This document shows, one piece after another, positions 34,848 through 44,540 of a stretch of DNA of 64,000 nt. The stretch's first letter is position 1. Every line of letters begins with the position of its first letter. Origin of the DNA: Cellulophaga lytica DSM 7489 (lineage in GTDB: Bacteria; Bacteroidota; Bacteroidia; Flavobacteriales; Flavobacteriaceae); the NCBI RefSeq assembly GCF_000190595.1, contig NC_015167.1, positions 980,501 through 1,044,500 on the forward strand. The letters run 5' to 3'. The translations under genes and the position numbers were made by a program. The notes under the pieces are model-generated. The model ran no database searches and was not told where the DNA came from. It worked only from the letters and a program-made list of their open reading frames with translations.

Positions 34848-37800
34848 ATGGAAACAAAATACAAGAATTACTTACGGGTAATAGCTTTATTTATTTTACT
34901 AGGAACATCACTTAACTCCTATGCACAAGCTACAAATGCAACTATTAAGGGCTCTGTAAAAGATAATATTGGAGAACCTCTTATGGGCGCAGAAATTGTG
35001 ATAAAAGATATTTCTACAGGCTTTATCTCTGGTACATTAACAAATGAAAATGGCGATTTTAAATTTCAACAACTCCCATTAGGCGGACCATATAAGGTTA
35101 CGGCAAAATACCTAGGTTTTTCAGAATCTGTTAGAGAAGGCATTATGCTTAATTTAAGTGATGCAGTTACTATTAATTTTGAACTACAAGAGTCTTCTAC
35201 AACATTAAATGAAGTTGTAGTATCATCTAACAGTTTATCTAAAAGAATTGAACAAATTGGTGCTTCTACTAAAATTGGCGCAACGCAAATTAAAAAACTT
35301 GCTACAGAAGGAAGAAACTTTACTGGTTTAACTAGTTTATCTCCACTACAAGGTGGCGGAAGCTATAATTTAAGCGGACAAAGAGGAACTTCTACCAATG
35401 TAACTATTGATGGTACAAATGCAAGAAACCAACTAACTGCTGGCGACATTGGTAGCGGACCGTACACAATATCACAAGAAGCTATTAGAGAATTTGAAGT
35501 TTCTACTAATGATTATAATGTTACACAAGGTAGGCAAGCCGGAGGATCTATTTCTGCTGTAACCAAATCTGGTACTAATGAATTTAAAGGTAGTACTTTC
35601 TTTTACCACAGAGCAGATGGTCTACAAAGTAAATACAACATTCAAGGTCAAGAGCGTACTGCAGATTTTTACAATTCTCAGTATGGTGTTAGCTTAGGCG
35701 GACCAATAATTAAAGACAAGCTTCATTTTTTTGCTGTTTATGAAAGGCAAGATGCTGGGGAACCAAGATATATTGCTGATATACAAAGTACAGATGATGA
35801 AAACAGATTAGGCATAACACAAGACAATTTAGACCGCTATTTAAGTATTGGTAGAAACTCTTATGGCTTGGGTGACCAACAACAAATAGGTCAGTTTGAC
35901 CGTGAAACAGAAGCAAACAACCTTTTTATTCGTTTAGATTGGCAAATAAATGATAAGCATAGACTTACACTACGTAACTTATACAACAAATGGGACAATC
36001 CTTTTAGTGTTAGTGATAACTCTAGTATAGAATTAGCAGAAACATATTCAGATTTTGCATCTAAAGAAAATAGTACTATGCTTTCTTTACGTTCTATGTT
36101 TAGCCCTACTGTAACTAATGAGTTTAAGTTTCAGTACCAGCACGCAGAAAGAGCTTATACACCTAGCTCACAACTGCCGTCATCTAATATACCAAGAGCA
36201 ATAGTACAAGTAACTTCTGTTTTACCAAACGGTAACAACAGCACTAAAAGTGTACAGTTAGGTGGGCAACGTTATTCTCCTGAAACTAATGTAGAAAACC
36301 AAATACAGTTTACAAATACTACCTACATTAATACAGATAATGCAAACTTTACCTTTGGTACAGATAACATGATTACCTCATTAGAGACATTACTTTCTAA
36401 CGAGCAAAATGGTCGTTTTTATTTTGATTCTTTAGATGATTTTGAGAACTTAACTCCTTCTAGATACGCTAGAGAAGTACCTTTACAAGGTTTACCAATT
36501 GTTAAACAAACCGTTTTAGATTTATCTTTATTTGCACAAGTAGATTTTGATATTACTCCAGATTTAAACTTGGTAGCCGGTGTACGTTGGGATGCCACTA
36601 AATTTTTAGATGCTGCAGAATACAATCCGGTAGTAGACCAAGAGCTAGGTATACATACAAATGAAAAATTAGACGATTACAATAACATACAGCCTAGGTT
36701 TCAGCTTACATACAACTTAAAAGGAGAAAATAAAGATGTGTTTAAATTAGGAGGAGGCGTTTTTTCTGCTCAACCTCACTACTACGCACAAGTAAACAAC
36801 ATTCAAAATAGTGGTACACTTTTAGGCGCTATAGATGTTACTGGTAGCAATGTTCCTACGCCAGATTTTCCATCGTACAGAAACAACCCTAACACTGTAC
36901 CTGGTGTACCTGCTGGCGTTACTCCTTTTTCTACAATAAATGCTGTGGGTAAAGATTTTGAAGTACCAACAACATACAAAGCTAACTTAAGCTATACTCA
37001 CTTTTTTGGCAGCAAATACAGCCTTGGTTTTAATGCTTTGTTTAGTCATACTAAAAACAACTACACATACCAAGAAGCCAATTTAGTTAAAGAGCCTTAT
37101 TTTGTTACAGAACAAGGAAGAGAGGTTTTTGTACCTGCAAATACAATTACAGAAAACGGATCTACAGACTGGAAAAACTCTAGAATATCTGACCAAGTTG
37201 GTAGAACTTTGGTAATGACTTCTGATGGTGTGTTAGACAATCTTGCTTTTGTATTAGAGGGTTCTGCGCAAATTGGTAAAGATGGTTACCTAAACGCAAG
37301 TGCTACTTTTAATAGATCTAAAGACAACTCATCTTACAACTGCTGTGTTGCCAACACCTCTACTTTTTTACCAGTATCTGGAGATCCTAGAGATTTAAAT
37401 TATGGTTTTGCAGATAACCATTTTGATACTAAACTGGTTGTAAACGGTGCTACACCTACCTGGAAAGGTTTTACATTAGGCGCAAAAGTAATTGGCCAAG
37501 GAGGTACTAGATACACTTTTAAAGTAAACAGCAATACTAGTGCTAACGGTGACTTTAACTTAAGTAATGATGTTGCTTACATTTTTGATCCAAATGACCC
37601 AAGCACTCCTCAATCTATTATAGATAGCTATAACCAAATATTAAATGACCCAGAAACTCCAGATGGTTTTAAAGAATACCTTAAAGATAGTTATGGTGGT
37701 TTTGCTGAGCGTAACGGTGGAAAAAATCCTTTTTCTGCTGTAGTAGATTTAAGATTGCAAAAACGTTTTGAAACTAAAAACAAAAAACAAGGTTTAGAAC

Positions 37801-38009
37801 TATCTATGGATATTTTCAACTTTGCCAATATGCTAAATAAAGATTGGGGACAGTCTCACAACTTTGGAAATAGAAATTTAATGAGAATAACTGGTTTTGA
37901 TCAAACAAACCAAAACTATGATTATTCTGTACAAACTTCTAGCGGAACAGAACCTATAAACGGAACTCCTTGGAGGTTACAATTAGGAGCTAGATATACC
38001 TTTAATTAA
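34848..38009 (+). CDS. Oar-like TonB-dependent receptor with carboxypeptidase-regulatory-like domain
   Basis: 1,053-residue outer-membrane protein. Signal peptide (about 1-27, ...LNSYAQ), CarboxypepD_reg-like domain (about 32-120; GSVKDNIGEPLMGAEIVIKD), plug (about 130-245; SLSPLQGGGSYNLSGQRGTSTNVTIDG) and a long barrel to the C-terminus (LGARYTFN). The plug wording and size match the Oar group of TonB-type receptors, which includes protease-secretion and uptake proteins. The next gene, 75 bp downstream, encodes a secreted phosphodiesterase; receptor plus phosphodiesterase may handle nucleotide-like or phosphodiester substrates (inference). Confidence 0.82.
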   Translation: METKYKNYLRVIALFILLGTSLNSYAQATNATIKGSVKDNIGEPLMGAEIVIKDISTGFISGTLTNENGDFKFQQLPLGGPYKVTAKYLGFSESVREGIMLNLSDAVTINFELQESSTTLNEVVVSSNSLSKRIEQIGASTKIGATQIKKLATEGRNFTGLTSLSPLQGGGSYNLSGQRGTSTNVTIDGTNARNQLTAGDIGSGPYTISQEAIREFEVSTNDYNVTQGRQAGGSISAVTKSGTNEFKGSTFFYHRADGLQSKYNIQGQERTADFYNSQYGVSLGGPIIKDKLHFFAVYERQDAGEPRYIADIQSTDDENRLGITQDNLDRYLSIGRNSYGLGDQQQIGQFDRETEANNLFIRLDWQINDKHRLTLRNLYNKWDNPFSVSDNSSIELAETYSDFASKENSTMLSLRSMFSPTVTNEFKFQYQHAERAYTPSSQLPSSNIPRAIVQVTSVLPNGNNSTKSVQLGGQRYSPETNVENQIQFTNTTYINTDNANFTFGTDNMITSLETLLSNEQNGRFYFDSLDDFENLTPSRYAREVPLQGLPIVKQTVLDLSLFAQVDFDITPDLNLVAGVRWDATKFLDAAEYNPVVDQELGIHTNEKLDDYNNIQPRFQLTYNLKGENKDVFKLGGGVFSAQPHYYAQVNNIQNSGTLLGAIDVTGSNVPTPDFPSYRNNPNTVPGVPAGVTPFSTINAVGKDFEVPTTYKANLSYTHFFGSKYSLGFNALFSHTKNNYTYQEANLVKEPYFVTEQGREVFVPANTITENGSTDWKNSRISDQVGRTLVMTSDGVLDNLAFVLEGSAQIGKDGYLNASATFNRSKDNSSYNCCVANTSTFLPVSGDPRDLNYGFADNHFDTKLVVNGATPTWKGFTLGAKVIGQGGTRYTFKVNSNTSANGDFNLSNDVAYIFDPNDPSTPQSIIDSYNQILNDPETPDGFKEYLKDSYGGFAERNGGKNPFSAVVDLRLQKRFETKNKKQGLELSMDIFNFANMLNKDWGQSHNFGNRNLMRITGFDQTNQNYDYSVQTSSGTEPINGTPWRLQLGARYTFN

Positions 38010-38034
38010 GAATTTTAATTTTTGTTTAATAGTG

Positions 38035-38068
38035 GAAGGGTTTGCTGATTAAATTAAGCAAACCCTTC
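38035..38068 (+). terminator. Intercistronic hairpin between the Oar-like receptor and the phosphodiesterase
   Basis: Perfect 12-bp stem GAAGGGTTTGCT (38035-38046) and its complement (38057-38068) with a 10-nt AT-rich loop. The following T-run is short (ATTTTAAAA) and the next ATG is only 16 bp away, so it may be a partial terminator or an mRNA-stabilising element that sets receptor above enzyme expression. Confidence 0.6.
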
Positions 38069-38083
38069 ATTTTAAAAAATGAT

Positions 38084-39436
38084 ATGAAAAAAATTATATA
38101 CATACTAAGCCTTATAATTACCGCTCAAATTTGCGAGGCTCAAGAAAAGCAAATCACAGAACATGTAATCTTAATTTCTGTAGATGGTTTTAGACCAGAT
38201 TTTTATTTAGAAGAAAAATGGCCTGCTCCTAATTTAAAAAAAATGGTTAAAGAAGGGGTTTCTGCTAAAGGAGTTAGAGGTATTTTTCCTTCTGTAACAT
38301 ACCCATCACACACTACATTAATTACAGGTGCTTACCCAAAAGAACACGGTATTTACTACAATAGTCCTTTTGAAGACAAAGGGCAAACTGGCCGTTGGTA
38401 CTGGGAAAACAACCTTATAAAAACAAAAACACTTTGGACCGCTGTTAAAGAAGCTAACAAAACAAGCGCTAGCTTTCTTTGGCCTGTGTCTGTAGGCGCA
38501 GATGTAAACTATAACATACCAGAATACTGGTATTTAAAAGGAGGCTACGGTAGCATTAAACCTATGCGTGATTTTGAAACTCCTAAAGGTTTTTTAGCTG
38601 AAATGGAAGAAGAAGTACTGGGAAAATTAAATAAGAATACATTTAATGGCGATTATTTAAATAGAGAAGATAGAATTGGAGAGATGGCTGCTTATACGCT
38701 TGAAAAATATAAGCCAAACTTTATTTCTATTCATTTGTTTGCTGTAGATCATTTTCAGCATGAGCAAGGCAGAGATGGCGAAAAAGTATACACTTCTATT
38801 GCAGCAGTAGATAGGGCTATTGGTAAAATTATGGAAGCCTCTAAAAGAGCAGGTATAGAAGATAAAACAACATTTATTATTACTGGCGATCACGGTTTTG
38901 TAGATATACATTCTGCATTAAACCCTAACATTTGGTTGGTTGAGGAAGGTTTAATGGAAGATAAAAAAGATAGAGGAAATTGGAAAGCTGCTTTTCATAC
39001 ATCCGGAGCTTCTGCTTTTTTAATGGTAAAGGATAAAAAAGACAAAAAAACTATTGAAAAAGTCCGCAATAAACTAAATAATTTACCTGATAATATTAAA
39101 AAATTATTTAGAGTGGTAAATAGAGAAGAACTAGATAAAATTGGTGCAGACCCAAATGCTGTATTAGCTTTAGCTCCAATACCTGGCATTGCAATGTCTT
39201 CTAGAACTAATGGCAACATACTATCTCCTAGAAGAGGAGGTACACACGGTTTTTTTCCAGACTTTAAAGAAATAGAAACTGGTTTTATTGCTTTTGGAGC
39301 AGGTATTAACAAAGGTAAAACCATAGAAAAAATGGGATTAGAAGATGTGGCTCCTGTAATTAGCCAGTTACTTAAACTAAATTTTACCGCAAAAGACGGT
39401 ATTCTTTACCCTGGAATTTTATCTAAAGTAAACTGA
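38084..39436 (+). CDS. Ectonucleotide pyrophosphatase/phosphodiesterase family protein
   Basis: About 450-residue secreted alkaline-phosphatase-superfamily enzyme. Signal peptide about 1-20 (...ICEAQ). The zinc and nucleophile motifs are complete: LISVDGFRPDF (metal Asp), YPSHTTLITG (nucleophile Thr), AVDHFQHEQG (Asp/His), TGDHGF (Asp/His) and GTHGFFPDF (His). It would cleave nucleotide pyrophosphates or phosphodiesters outside the inner membrane. An in-frame ATG at 38042 lies inside the preceding hairpin; the ATG at 38084 gives a proper signal peptide. Overlaps the convergent crp-like gene by 31 bp. Confidence 0.87.
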   Translation: MKKIIYILSLIITAQICEAQEKQITEHVILISVDGFRPDFYLEEKWPAPNLKKMVKEGVSAKGVRGIFPSVTYPSHTTLITGAYPKEHGIYYNSPFEDKGQTGRWYWENNLIKTKTLWTAVKEANKTSASFLWPVSVGADVNYNIPEYWYLKGGYGSIKPMRDFETPKGFLAEMEEEVLGKLNKNTFNGDYLNREDRIGEMAAYTLEKYKPNFISIHLFAVDHFQHEQGRDGEKVYTSIAAVDRAIGKIMEASKRAGIEDKTTFIITGDHGFVDIHSALNPNIWLVEEGLMEDKKDRGNWKAAFHTSGASAFLMVKDKKDKKTIEKVRNKLNNLPDNIKKLFRVVNREELDKIGADPNAVLALAPIPGIAMSSRTNGNILSPRRGGTHGFFPDFKEIETGFIAFGAGINKGKTIEKMGLEDVAPVISQLLKLNFTAKDGILYPGILSKVN

Positions 39437-40047
39437 TTATTTTTTAAAGCATTAGCAATAGTTTGTCGGGTGGCTCCAATAAGGTCACCCTTATCTTTTT
39501 GTGTTAGCAAACAATGTATATTGTGTACTTTACCTTTTACATCCAAAACATCTATAGTATAAACGGTTTTTAAAAAATTTAATTTACCTATTATAGAACG
39601 CTCATTTACTTTACATAATTTTTTTTCTGCTAAGCACCACCTCTTAGTTAAGTAAGCAAAAAACCATTCAGCTGCTTCTGGATTCCCCTTTACTTCATTT
39701 TTAAAAAAATTTAAATCATAACACCTAACTTTTACATCCACTAAGGTTTTAGCATACTCAGAAAACTGACCGTTTAGGTACTTTAAATTACCAAAAAAAT
39801 CTCCCGTATGTATAATATCATAAGTATACTCCTCTCCCTTTTCTGAGTATCCTCCTAACTTAACAGCTCCTGAAACAATTTCATAAATATAATTTTCAAC
39901 TATTGGTGGCTGGTATATGTAGGCATTTTTTTTGTAAATAATTTCGGTAACAAAATTTCCTAGCGTATCATCACCTACTTCTTTTTTCAAAAATTCATAC
40001 AACAAAAATTTTTTTTGACTTCTAAAATCCGGACGTAAAACCTGCAT
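39406..40047 (-). CDS. Crp/Fnr-family transcriptional regulator
   Basis: 213 residues: cyclic-nucleotide-binding-like beta-roll (about 20-135; IYKKNAYIYQPPIVENYIYEIVSGAVKLGGYSEKGEEYTYDIIHTGDFFG) and a C-terminal HTH (about 185-205; LTQKDKGDLIGATRQTIANALK). There is no Cys cluster for an Fe-S centre as in FNR, and no clear cAMP pocket. Divergent from a thioredoxin-like gene about 230 bp away, which is a natural target candidate. Confidence 0.8.
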   Translation of the reverse strand: MQVLRPDFRSQKKFLLYEFLKKEVGDDTLGNFVTEIIYKKNAYIYQPPIVENYIYEIVSGAVKLGGYSEKGEEYTYDIIHTGDFFGNLKYLNGQFSEYAKTLVDVKVRCYDLNFFKNEVKGNPEAAEWFFAYLTKRWCLAEKKLCKVNERSIIGKLNFLKTVYTIDVLDVKGKVHNIHCLLTQKDKGDLIGATRQTIANALKNNQFTLDKIPG

Positions 40048-40280
40048 AAAACTTTATTTATTTTTTAAAAAATCAAATCTATTTTTTCTATGTTAGAAAT
40101 CTATTATTTAAAGTTTAAGTTTACTCTACTATGTTAAATAATTGTAACACAACACTGTTAAACTTATCCTAACAACATACATTGTAAGTTTTTATAATTT
40201 TCTACTACCAATATGACGATTATCATCTTATATAAATAGTTTACAACCTATTTTTGAAAAACAAAAGAACAAGTTTAGTT

Positions 40281-40910
40281 ATGAGTACAACAAATACATT
40301 AAACAGCAGTGTAACATCGCTTATTACAGAAGCTATTTCTACTGCAAGCACATATACAGAGTACAGAGAACAAATGCGCAATTTAGTAGCTAACAACAAG
40401 TCTACCGGAGAAATACAATCTGATGCTTTAGCAAACTATACGATGCTAAATGACAAACGTATGAAGCGGTTAGATAAAACAACAAAGCTACCCGATGCTA
40501 CTATTAGCAAAATAAAACAAGTAACTGCTAAAGTTACTTGGCTTGTATTAACAGAGAGTTGGTGTGGAGATGCTGCACAGTCTATGCCTGTAATGCAAAA
40601 ATTTGCAGAACAGAGTTCTAATATTAATGTAAAAGTGATTCTTAGAGATGAAAATTTAGAGCTGATGAATCATTTTTTATACAACAACACATTATCTATA
40701 CCTAGACTTATTGCTTTTAATGAAGATACACAAGAAGTTATAGGTGATTGGGGGCCAAGACCAAGTAAACTAACTAAAATTGTTGAAAATTTTAAAGCTA
40801 AAAACGGAAGTTTAACTCCGGAGTTTAAACAAGAGTTACAAGTGTGGTACAATAAAGATAAAGGAAATACTATTATTGAAGATCTTACACAATTACTTGC
40901 CTTGAAATAG
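40281..40910 (+). CDS. Thioredoxin-family protein with a single active-site cysteine
   Basis: About 209 residues, cytoplasmic (no signal peptide). The thioredoxin-like core is in the second half: WLVLTESWCGDAAQSMPVMQKFAEQ and a cis-Pro motif SIPRLIAFN. The usual CxxC is WCGDA, so only the first Cys remains and classical disulfide exchange is not expected. The ATG at 40281 is used; an upstream TTG at 40254 is less likely. Its last 18 bp overlap the convergent TonB-like gene. Divergent from the Crp-type regulator. Confidence 0.72.
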   Translation: MSTTNTLNSSVTSLITEAISTASTYTEYREQMRNLVANNKSTGEIQSDALANYTMLNDKRMKRLDKTTKLPDATISKIKQVTAKVTWLVLTESWCGDAAQSMPVMQKFAEQSSNINVKVILRDENLELMNHFLYNNTLSIPRLIAFNEDTQEVIGDWGPRPSKLTKIVENFKAKNGSLTPEFKQELQVWYNKDKGNTIIEDLTQLLALK

Positions 40911-41618
40911 GTAAGTAATTGTTCCTTTTTGGCGCTCCTTAGATGCGTTGCTAAATTTAGACTTTAATGCATATTCAATAGCATTATCTACCAAACAACC
41001 ATTACTAGTACCAGAACTTTTTTTATTAAATTCTGCATCTATTACATTGCCTAAATTATCTACTACTATATTTATAACCACTTTACCTCCTTCTATACAA
41101 GTGTATGTTGGTGGTGGCAAATCATAAGCGCTTCTTTTTACTAATGAAAAAGAAATAGACGTTTTACGTTTTGCTAAGTTATGAGAAACCTCATCTTTTT
41201 TAGCGTCTTTTTCACCTAACTTTTGTTTGGCTTCTTTTCGTTTTTTTGCTAATTCTTTCAAACTGGCTGCGTAACCATTTTCAGAACTCACTAATTTAGA
41301 GTTAGGATCGCTTTCCGCATCAGACTTAGCCTCTTCCATTAACTCTTCAAGCGTTTTTAAAGGCTCTGGATTACCATAAGTTGGTTTTGCCTTTTCATTA
41401 TACGCCATATGGCTTTTAATTTCTTGCTGCTGCGTAGGTTGTTGCTCTTCTTCTTTCTGCATCTCCTCTAACTCCTCATCTTCTTCTAGCATAGCTAATT
41501 CTACCACATACTCTTCCTTCTCCTTTGCTCCTAAATGTATATTGTATAAAGACAATATAACAATAGACATAGAAAAGAATGTGATTAAAAATGATAAGTA
41601 TCTACTATCTTTAAACAT
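40893..41618 (-). CDS. TonB-like membrane-anchored protein
   Basis: 241 residues. One N-terminal membrane anchor (about 9-28), a long acidic, Gln/Glu/Lys-rich periplasmic linker (about 30-145; EEDEELEEMQKEEEQQPTQQQ), and a C-terminal TonB/TolA-like domain (about 165-241; GGKVVINIVVDNLGNVIDAEFNKK). It would couple inner-membrane energy or structure to the outer membrane, but no ExbBD genes are nearby. The position after truB on the same strand is adjacent but separated by about 60 bp. Confidence 0.65.
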   Translation of the reverse strand: MFKDSRYLSFLITFFSMSIVILSLYNIHLGAKEKEEYVVELAMLEEDEELEEMQKEEEQQPTQQQEIKSHMAYNEKAKPTYGNPEPLKTLEELMEEAKSDAESDPNSKLVSSENGYAASLKELAKKRKEAKQKLGEKDAKKDEVSHNLAKRKTSISFSLVKRSAYDLPPPTYTCIEGGKVVINIVVDNLGNVIDAEFNKKSSGTSNGCLVDNAIEYALKSKFSNASKERQKGTITYLFQGK

Positions 41619-41680
41619 ATAACTTATAACCTTGTTTTTATAAAAATATTTTATTCTTAATCAAAAAAGGTGTTTTTTTA

Positions 41681-42391
41681 CTACTCTTTTGGTTTAGGCA
41701 TCCCCAATACTGTTGTATGAAAATCTGCTGGGGTTATTGCATTATCTACGTTAAAATCACCTATTTTGGTTCTTCTTAAAGCAGATAAATACCCACCACT
41801 TTGCAGTGCTTTACCAAAATCATTTGCTAAAGAGCGTATGTAGGTACCTTTACTACACACTACTCTAAACTCTATTTCTGGTAAATTTATATTGGTAATT
41901 TCAAACTCAGTAATTTCTATTTCTCTAGATTTTACTTCTACTGCTTGTCCTTCTCTTGCATACTCATACAGCCGTTTACCATCTTTTTTTAATGCTGAAA
42001 AAACTGGTGGCACTTGTTGTATTTTTCCAATAAAATTAGTTGTTGCTGCGTGTATTTTTTCTGTAGTTATATGTTCTGTTGGATAGGTCTTTTCCACTGC
42101 GGTTTCCATATCATAAGACGGTGTAGTTGCCCCAACAGTTATGGTTCCTGTATACTCTTTTATTTGGCCTTGTAGTGTAGGTATTTTTTTGGTGAATTTA
42201 CCTGTGCATATAATTAATAAACCCGTAGCTAATGGATCTAAAGTACCAGCGTGACCAATTTTTATTTTCTTTAAATCAAATTTTCTGCGAATACCCCATT
42301 TTAAAGCGTTTACTGCCTGAAAAGATGACCAAGTTAACGGCTTATCTATAAGCAATATTTGTCCTTCTAAAAATTCTTCTTTAGTTGTCAC
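41681..42391 (-). CDS. truB: tRNA pseudouridine(55) synthase
   Basis: 236 residues; makes pseudouridine 55 in the T-loop of tRNAs. Motifs: LLIDKPLTWSSF, the catalytic-Asp motif HAGTLDPLATGLLI, and VVCSKGTYIRSLANDFG. Slightly shorter than E. coli TruB because the C-terminal PUA domain is reduced, as usual in Bacteroidota. Last gene of the ftsX-DUF3098-uppP-truB operon; gap to uppP is 10 bp. Confidence 0.92.
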   Translation of the reverse strand: MTTKEEFLEGQILLIDKPLTWSSFQAVNALKWGIRRKFDLKKIKIGHAGTLDPLATGLLIICTGKFTKKIPTLQGQIKEYTGTITVGATTPSYDMETAVEKTYPTEHITTEKIHAATTNFIGKIQQVPPVFSALKKDGKRLYEYAREGQAVEVKSREIEITEFEITNINLPEIEFRVVCSKGTYIRSLANDFGKALQSGGYLSALRRTKIGDFNVDNAITPADFHTTVLGMPKPKE

Positions 42392-42401
42392 GCTATAAAA
42401 A

Positions 42402-43187
42402 TTAGATTATTATTAACGGGTGTACAAAGTAATGAATTGCTAATATAGCCAACCCAACTACAATACGGTAATAACCAAACATTTTAAAACCGTGTTTACT
42501 TAAATACCCTATAAATGTTTTTATGGCTAATAGTGCTACTAAAAAACCAACTACATTACCAATTATTAACAAGTTAATTTGCTCTCCTGTTAAGGTGTAC
42601 CCTAGCTTATAAAAGTCGTAACTCTTTTTTAATGTTGCGCCTAACATTGTAGGTACTGCTAAAAAAAAACTAAACTCTGCCGCTACAGTTCTAGATAGTT
42701 TTTGAGACATACCACCCACTATACTTGCACCACTTCTGCTAACTCCTGGTATCATAGCCAAGCACTGAAAAAAACCAATTTTTAATGCGGTTAAATACGT
42801 AATTTCTTTTTCTTCAGAGTCCGCAAACCAATGGTCTACTCGTAATAAAATAACACCACCTATTACTAAGGATATGGCTACTGTTAACGGGTTTTCTAGT
42901 AATGAGTCTATTACATCACTTAACAACAACCCTAAAACAACAGCAGGTATAAATGCTACCAATAGTTTTAAATAAAAATCTACACTCTGAAAAAAGCGCT
43001 TAAAGTAAAGTACAACTACAGATAGTATGGTTCCTAATTGTATTACTATGGTAAATAATTTTGTAAATTCTTCTTGGGCAATACCAAAAAAAGAAGAAAC
43101 TATAATCATATGCCCTGTAGATGATACTGGTAAATACTCAGTTATACCTTCTACAATTGCTAAAATAATTGCTTGTAATATGTCCAA
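42402..43187 (-). CDS. uppP: Undecaprenyl-diphosphate phosphatase
   Basis: 261-residue multi-pass inner-membrane enzyme that recycles the lipid carrier for cell-wall synthesis (BacA family). N-terminal [21 protein letters not shown] with the catalytic Glu and His, and the later [13 protein letters not shown] motif, are intact. Overexpression of this family gives bacitracin resistance. Located in the conserved Bacteroidota operon between DUF3098 (3-bp gap) and truB. Confidence 0.93.
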   Translation of the reverse strand: MDILQAIILAIVEGITEYLPVSSTGHMIIVSSFFGIAQEEFTKLFTIVIQLGTILSVVVLYFKRFFQSVDFYLKLLVAFIPAVVLGLLLSDVIDSLLENPLTVAISLVIGGVILLRVDHWFADSEEKEITYLTALKIGFFQCLAMIPGVSRSGASIVGGMSQKLSRTVAAEFSFFLAVPTMLGATLKKSYDFYKLGYTLTGEQINLLIIGNVVGFLVALLAIKTFIGYLSKHGFKMFGYYRIVVGLAILAIHYFVHPLIII

Positions 43188-43190
43188 AAT

Positions 43191-43457
43191 TTAGTTTTTC
43201 TTCTTGTGCGGATTTAACAAAATGGCATACACCTCTATGCCTAAACCTATTAGCACCAAAGTTGGTGCTAGGCGAATTCTTCTAAAATTATATATTTCAG
43301 GATTAAAAACATTAGGATCATCACTACCACCACCACTCATTAAAACAAAACCCAGTGTAAGAAAAACTAGGCCAATAGCCATAAAAATGTAATTCTTTTT
43401 CTGAAAAATAAATTCTTTTTTAGAGCTTTCTTCTGTGGTGCTATTATTTTTTTTCAT
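43191..43457 (-). CDS. DUF3098 small membrane protein
   Basis: 88 residues with two hydrophobic helices (about 28-44 and 65-82) and a conserved connecting loop (SGGGSDDPNVFNPEIYNFRRIRLAP) characteristic of DUF3098. Function unknown; its fixed place between ftsX and uppP suggests a link with cell division or envelope synthesis. Confidence 0.82.
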   Translation of the reverse strand: MKKNNSTTEESSKKEFIFQKKNYIFMAIGLVFLTLGFVLMSGGGSDDPNVFNPEIYNFRRIRLAPTLVLIGLGIEVYAILLNPHKKKN

Positions 43458-43501
43458 TTTGTAAAAAATTTAATCCTTGTTTAATTTTTAACAGTGCAAA
43501 T

Positions 43502-44380
43502 CTAATAATATAAATCGTCTGTCCTAAGATTTAAGAAACGTTGTGTAGCTAAAAATGTACTTATAAACGAAATTAAGACGCCTAAAACAAAAATAGCTGC
43601 AAAAAGCAACGCTAAAGTTGTTGGGTCTTTAAGCAGTGTTAACTCCGGAAAAAAATCGTTTACGTAATATATAGTCACCGCCAAACCTATCATTGCAATT
43701 AAGGCTCCCAACATACCCAATTTTATGTTTGTCCATAAAAATGGTCTACGTATAAAACGCTTTGTAGCCCCAACCATTTGCATTGTTTTTATAATAAAAC
43801 GTTTAGAGTAAACAGACAGGCGTATAGAGCTGTTAATTAACAAAAATGCAATAAATGCAAATATTCCGCTAGCTACCAAAATCCATAAACTAATTTTTTT
43901 AACATTATCATTTAATAATGATATCAAAGGCTTATCATAACTAACCTCTTCTACATAGTCTTTTTCTTGTATGGTTTCTGCTATTTCTTCTATTTGGGTA
44001 GGAGATACAAAATCTGCTTTAAGTTGTACATCTATAGAGTTCTTTAAAGGATTATATCCTAAAAACTCTATAAAATTTTCACCAATAGCTTCTGTATGTT
44101 GTTCTGCAGCTTCCTCTTTAGACACAAATACTGCTTGCTTTGTATAGTCTGCCATAGCTAAACTTTTTTGCAATTGGTCTATTTCTACCTGTTTAGCCTC
44201 ATCCTTCAAAAATACAGAAACAGTAATTTGCTCTTTAAAATGATCTGCCATTTTTTTGGTATTAAGCACCAACAAACCTAGCACACCTAGCAAAAACAAC
44301 ACTAAGGCTATACTAAGCACTACAGAAAAATAGGAGGAAATTAACTTCCTTTTTTGATAACGTTCAAAAGATTTACTCAT
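43502..44380 (-). CDS. ftsX: Cell division protein FtsX (ABC-type permease-like)
   Basis: 292 residues with four membrane helices: one near the N-terminus (about 18-38), a periplasmic domain (about 40-165), then three at about 170-190, 220-245 and 262-285. The FtsX signature LLINSSIRLSVYSKRFIIKTMQMVGATKRFIRRPF is seen. It works with FtsE to activate peptidoglycan hydrolases at the septum. First gene of the ftsX-DUF3098-uppP-truB group; ftsE is elsewhere. Confidence 0.9.
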   Translation of the reverse strand: MSKSFERYQKRKLISSYFSVVLSIALVLFLLGVLGLLVLNTKKMADHFKEQITVSVFLKDEAKQVEIDQLQKSLAMADYTKQAVFVSKEEAAEQHTEAIGENFIEFLGYNPLKNSIDVQLKADFVSPTQIEEIAETIQEKDYVEEVSYDKPLISLLNDNVKKISLWILVASGIFAFIAFLLINSSIRLSVYSKRFIIKTMQMVGATKRFIRRPFLWTNIKLGMLGALIAMIGLAVTIYYVNDFFPELTLLKDPTTLALLFAAIFVLGVLISFISTFLATQRFLNLRTDDLYY

Positions 44381-44540
44381 AACTTATAACAATACGTAAA
44401 AATAGTAAAGTAATTTGTAATAATACATTTTAAAGGTATTTGTAATTAGTAATCTACAAAAAACAAGAATAAGCTTATTGTAAATTAACACTTTTTGGCA
44501 TAGTAGTTGTAAAATCCTACAAAACAAAAAACATATAATT

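Noticed and set aside
40133-40150. GTTAAAT and GTAACAC at 11-bp spacing upstream of the Crp-like gene
   Set aside because: Resembles the Pho-box-like motif but with too many differences in AT-rich DNA to count as a third site.
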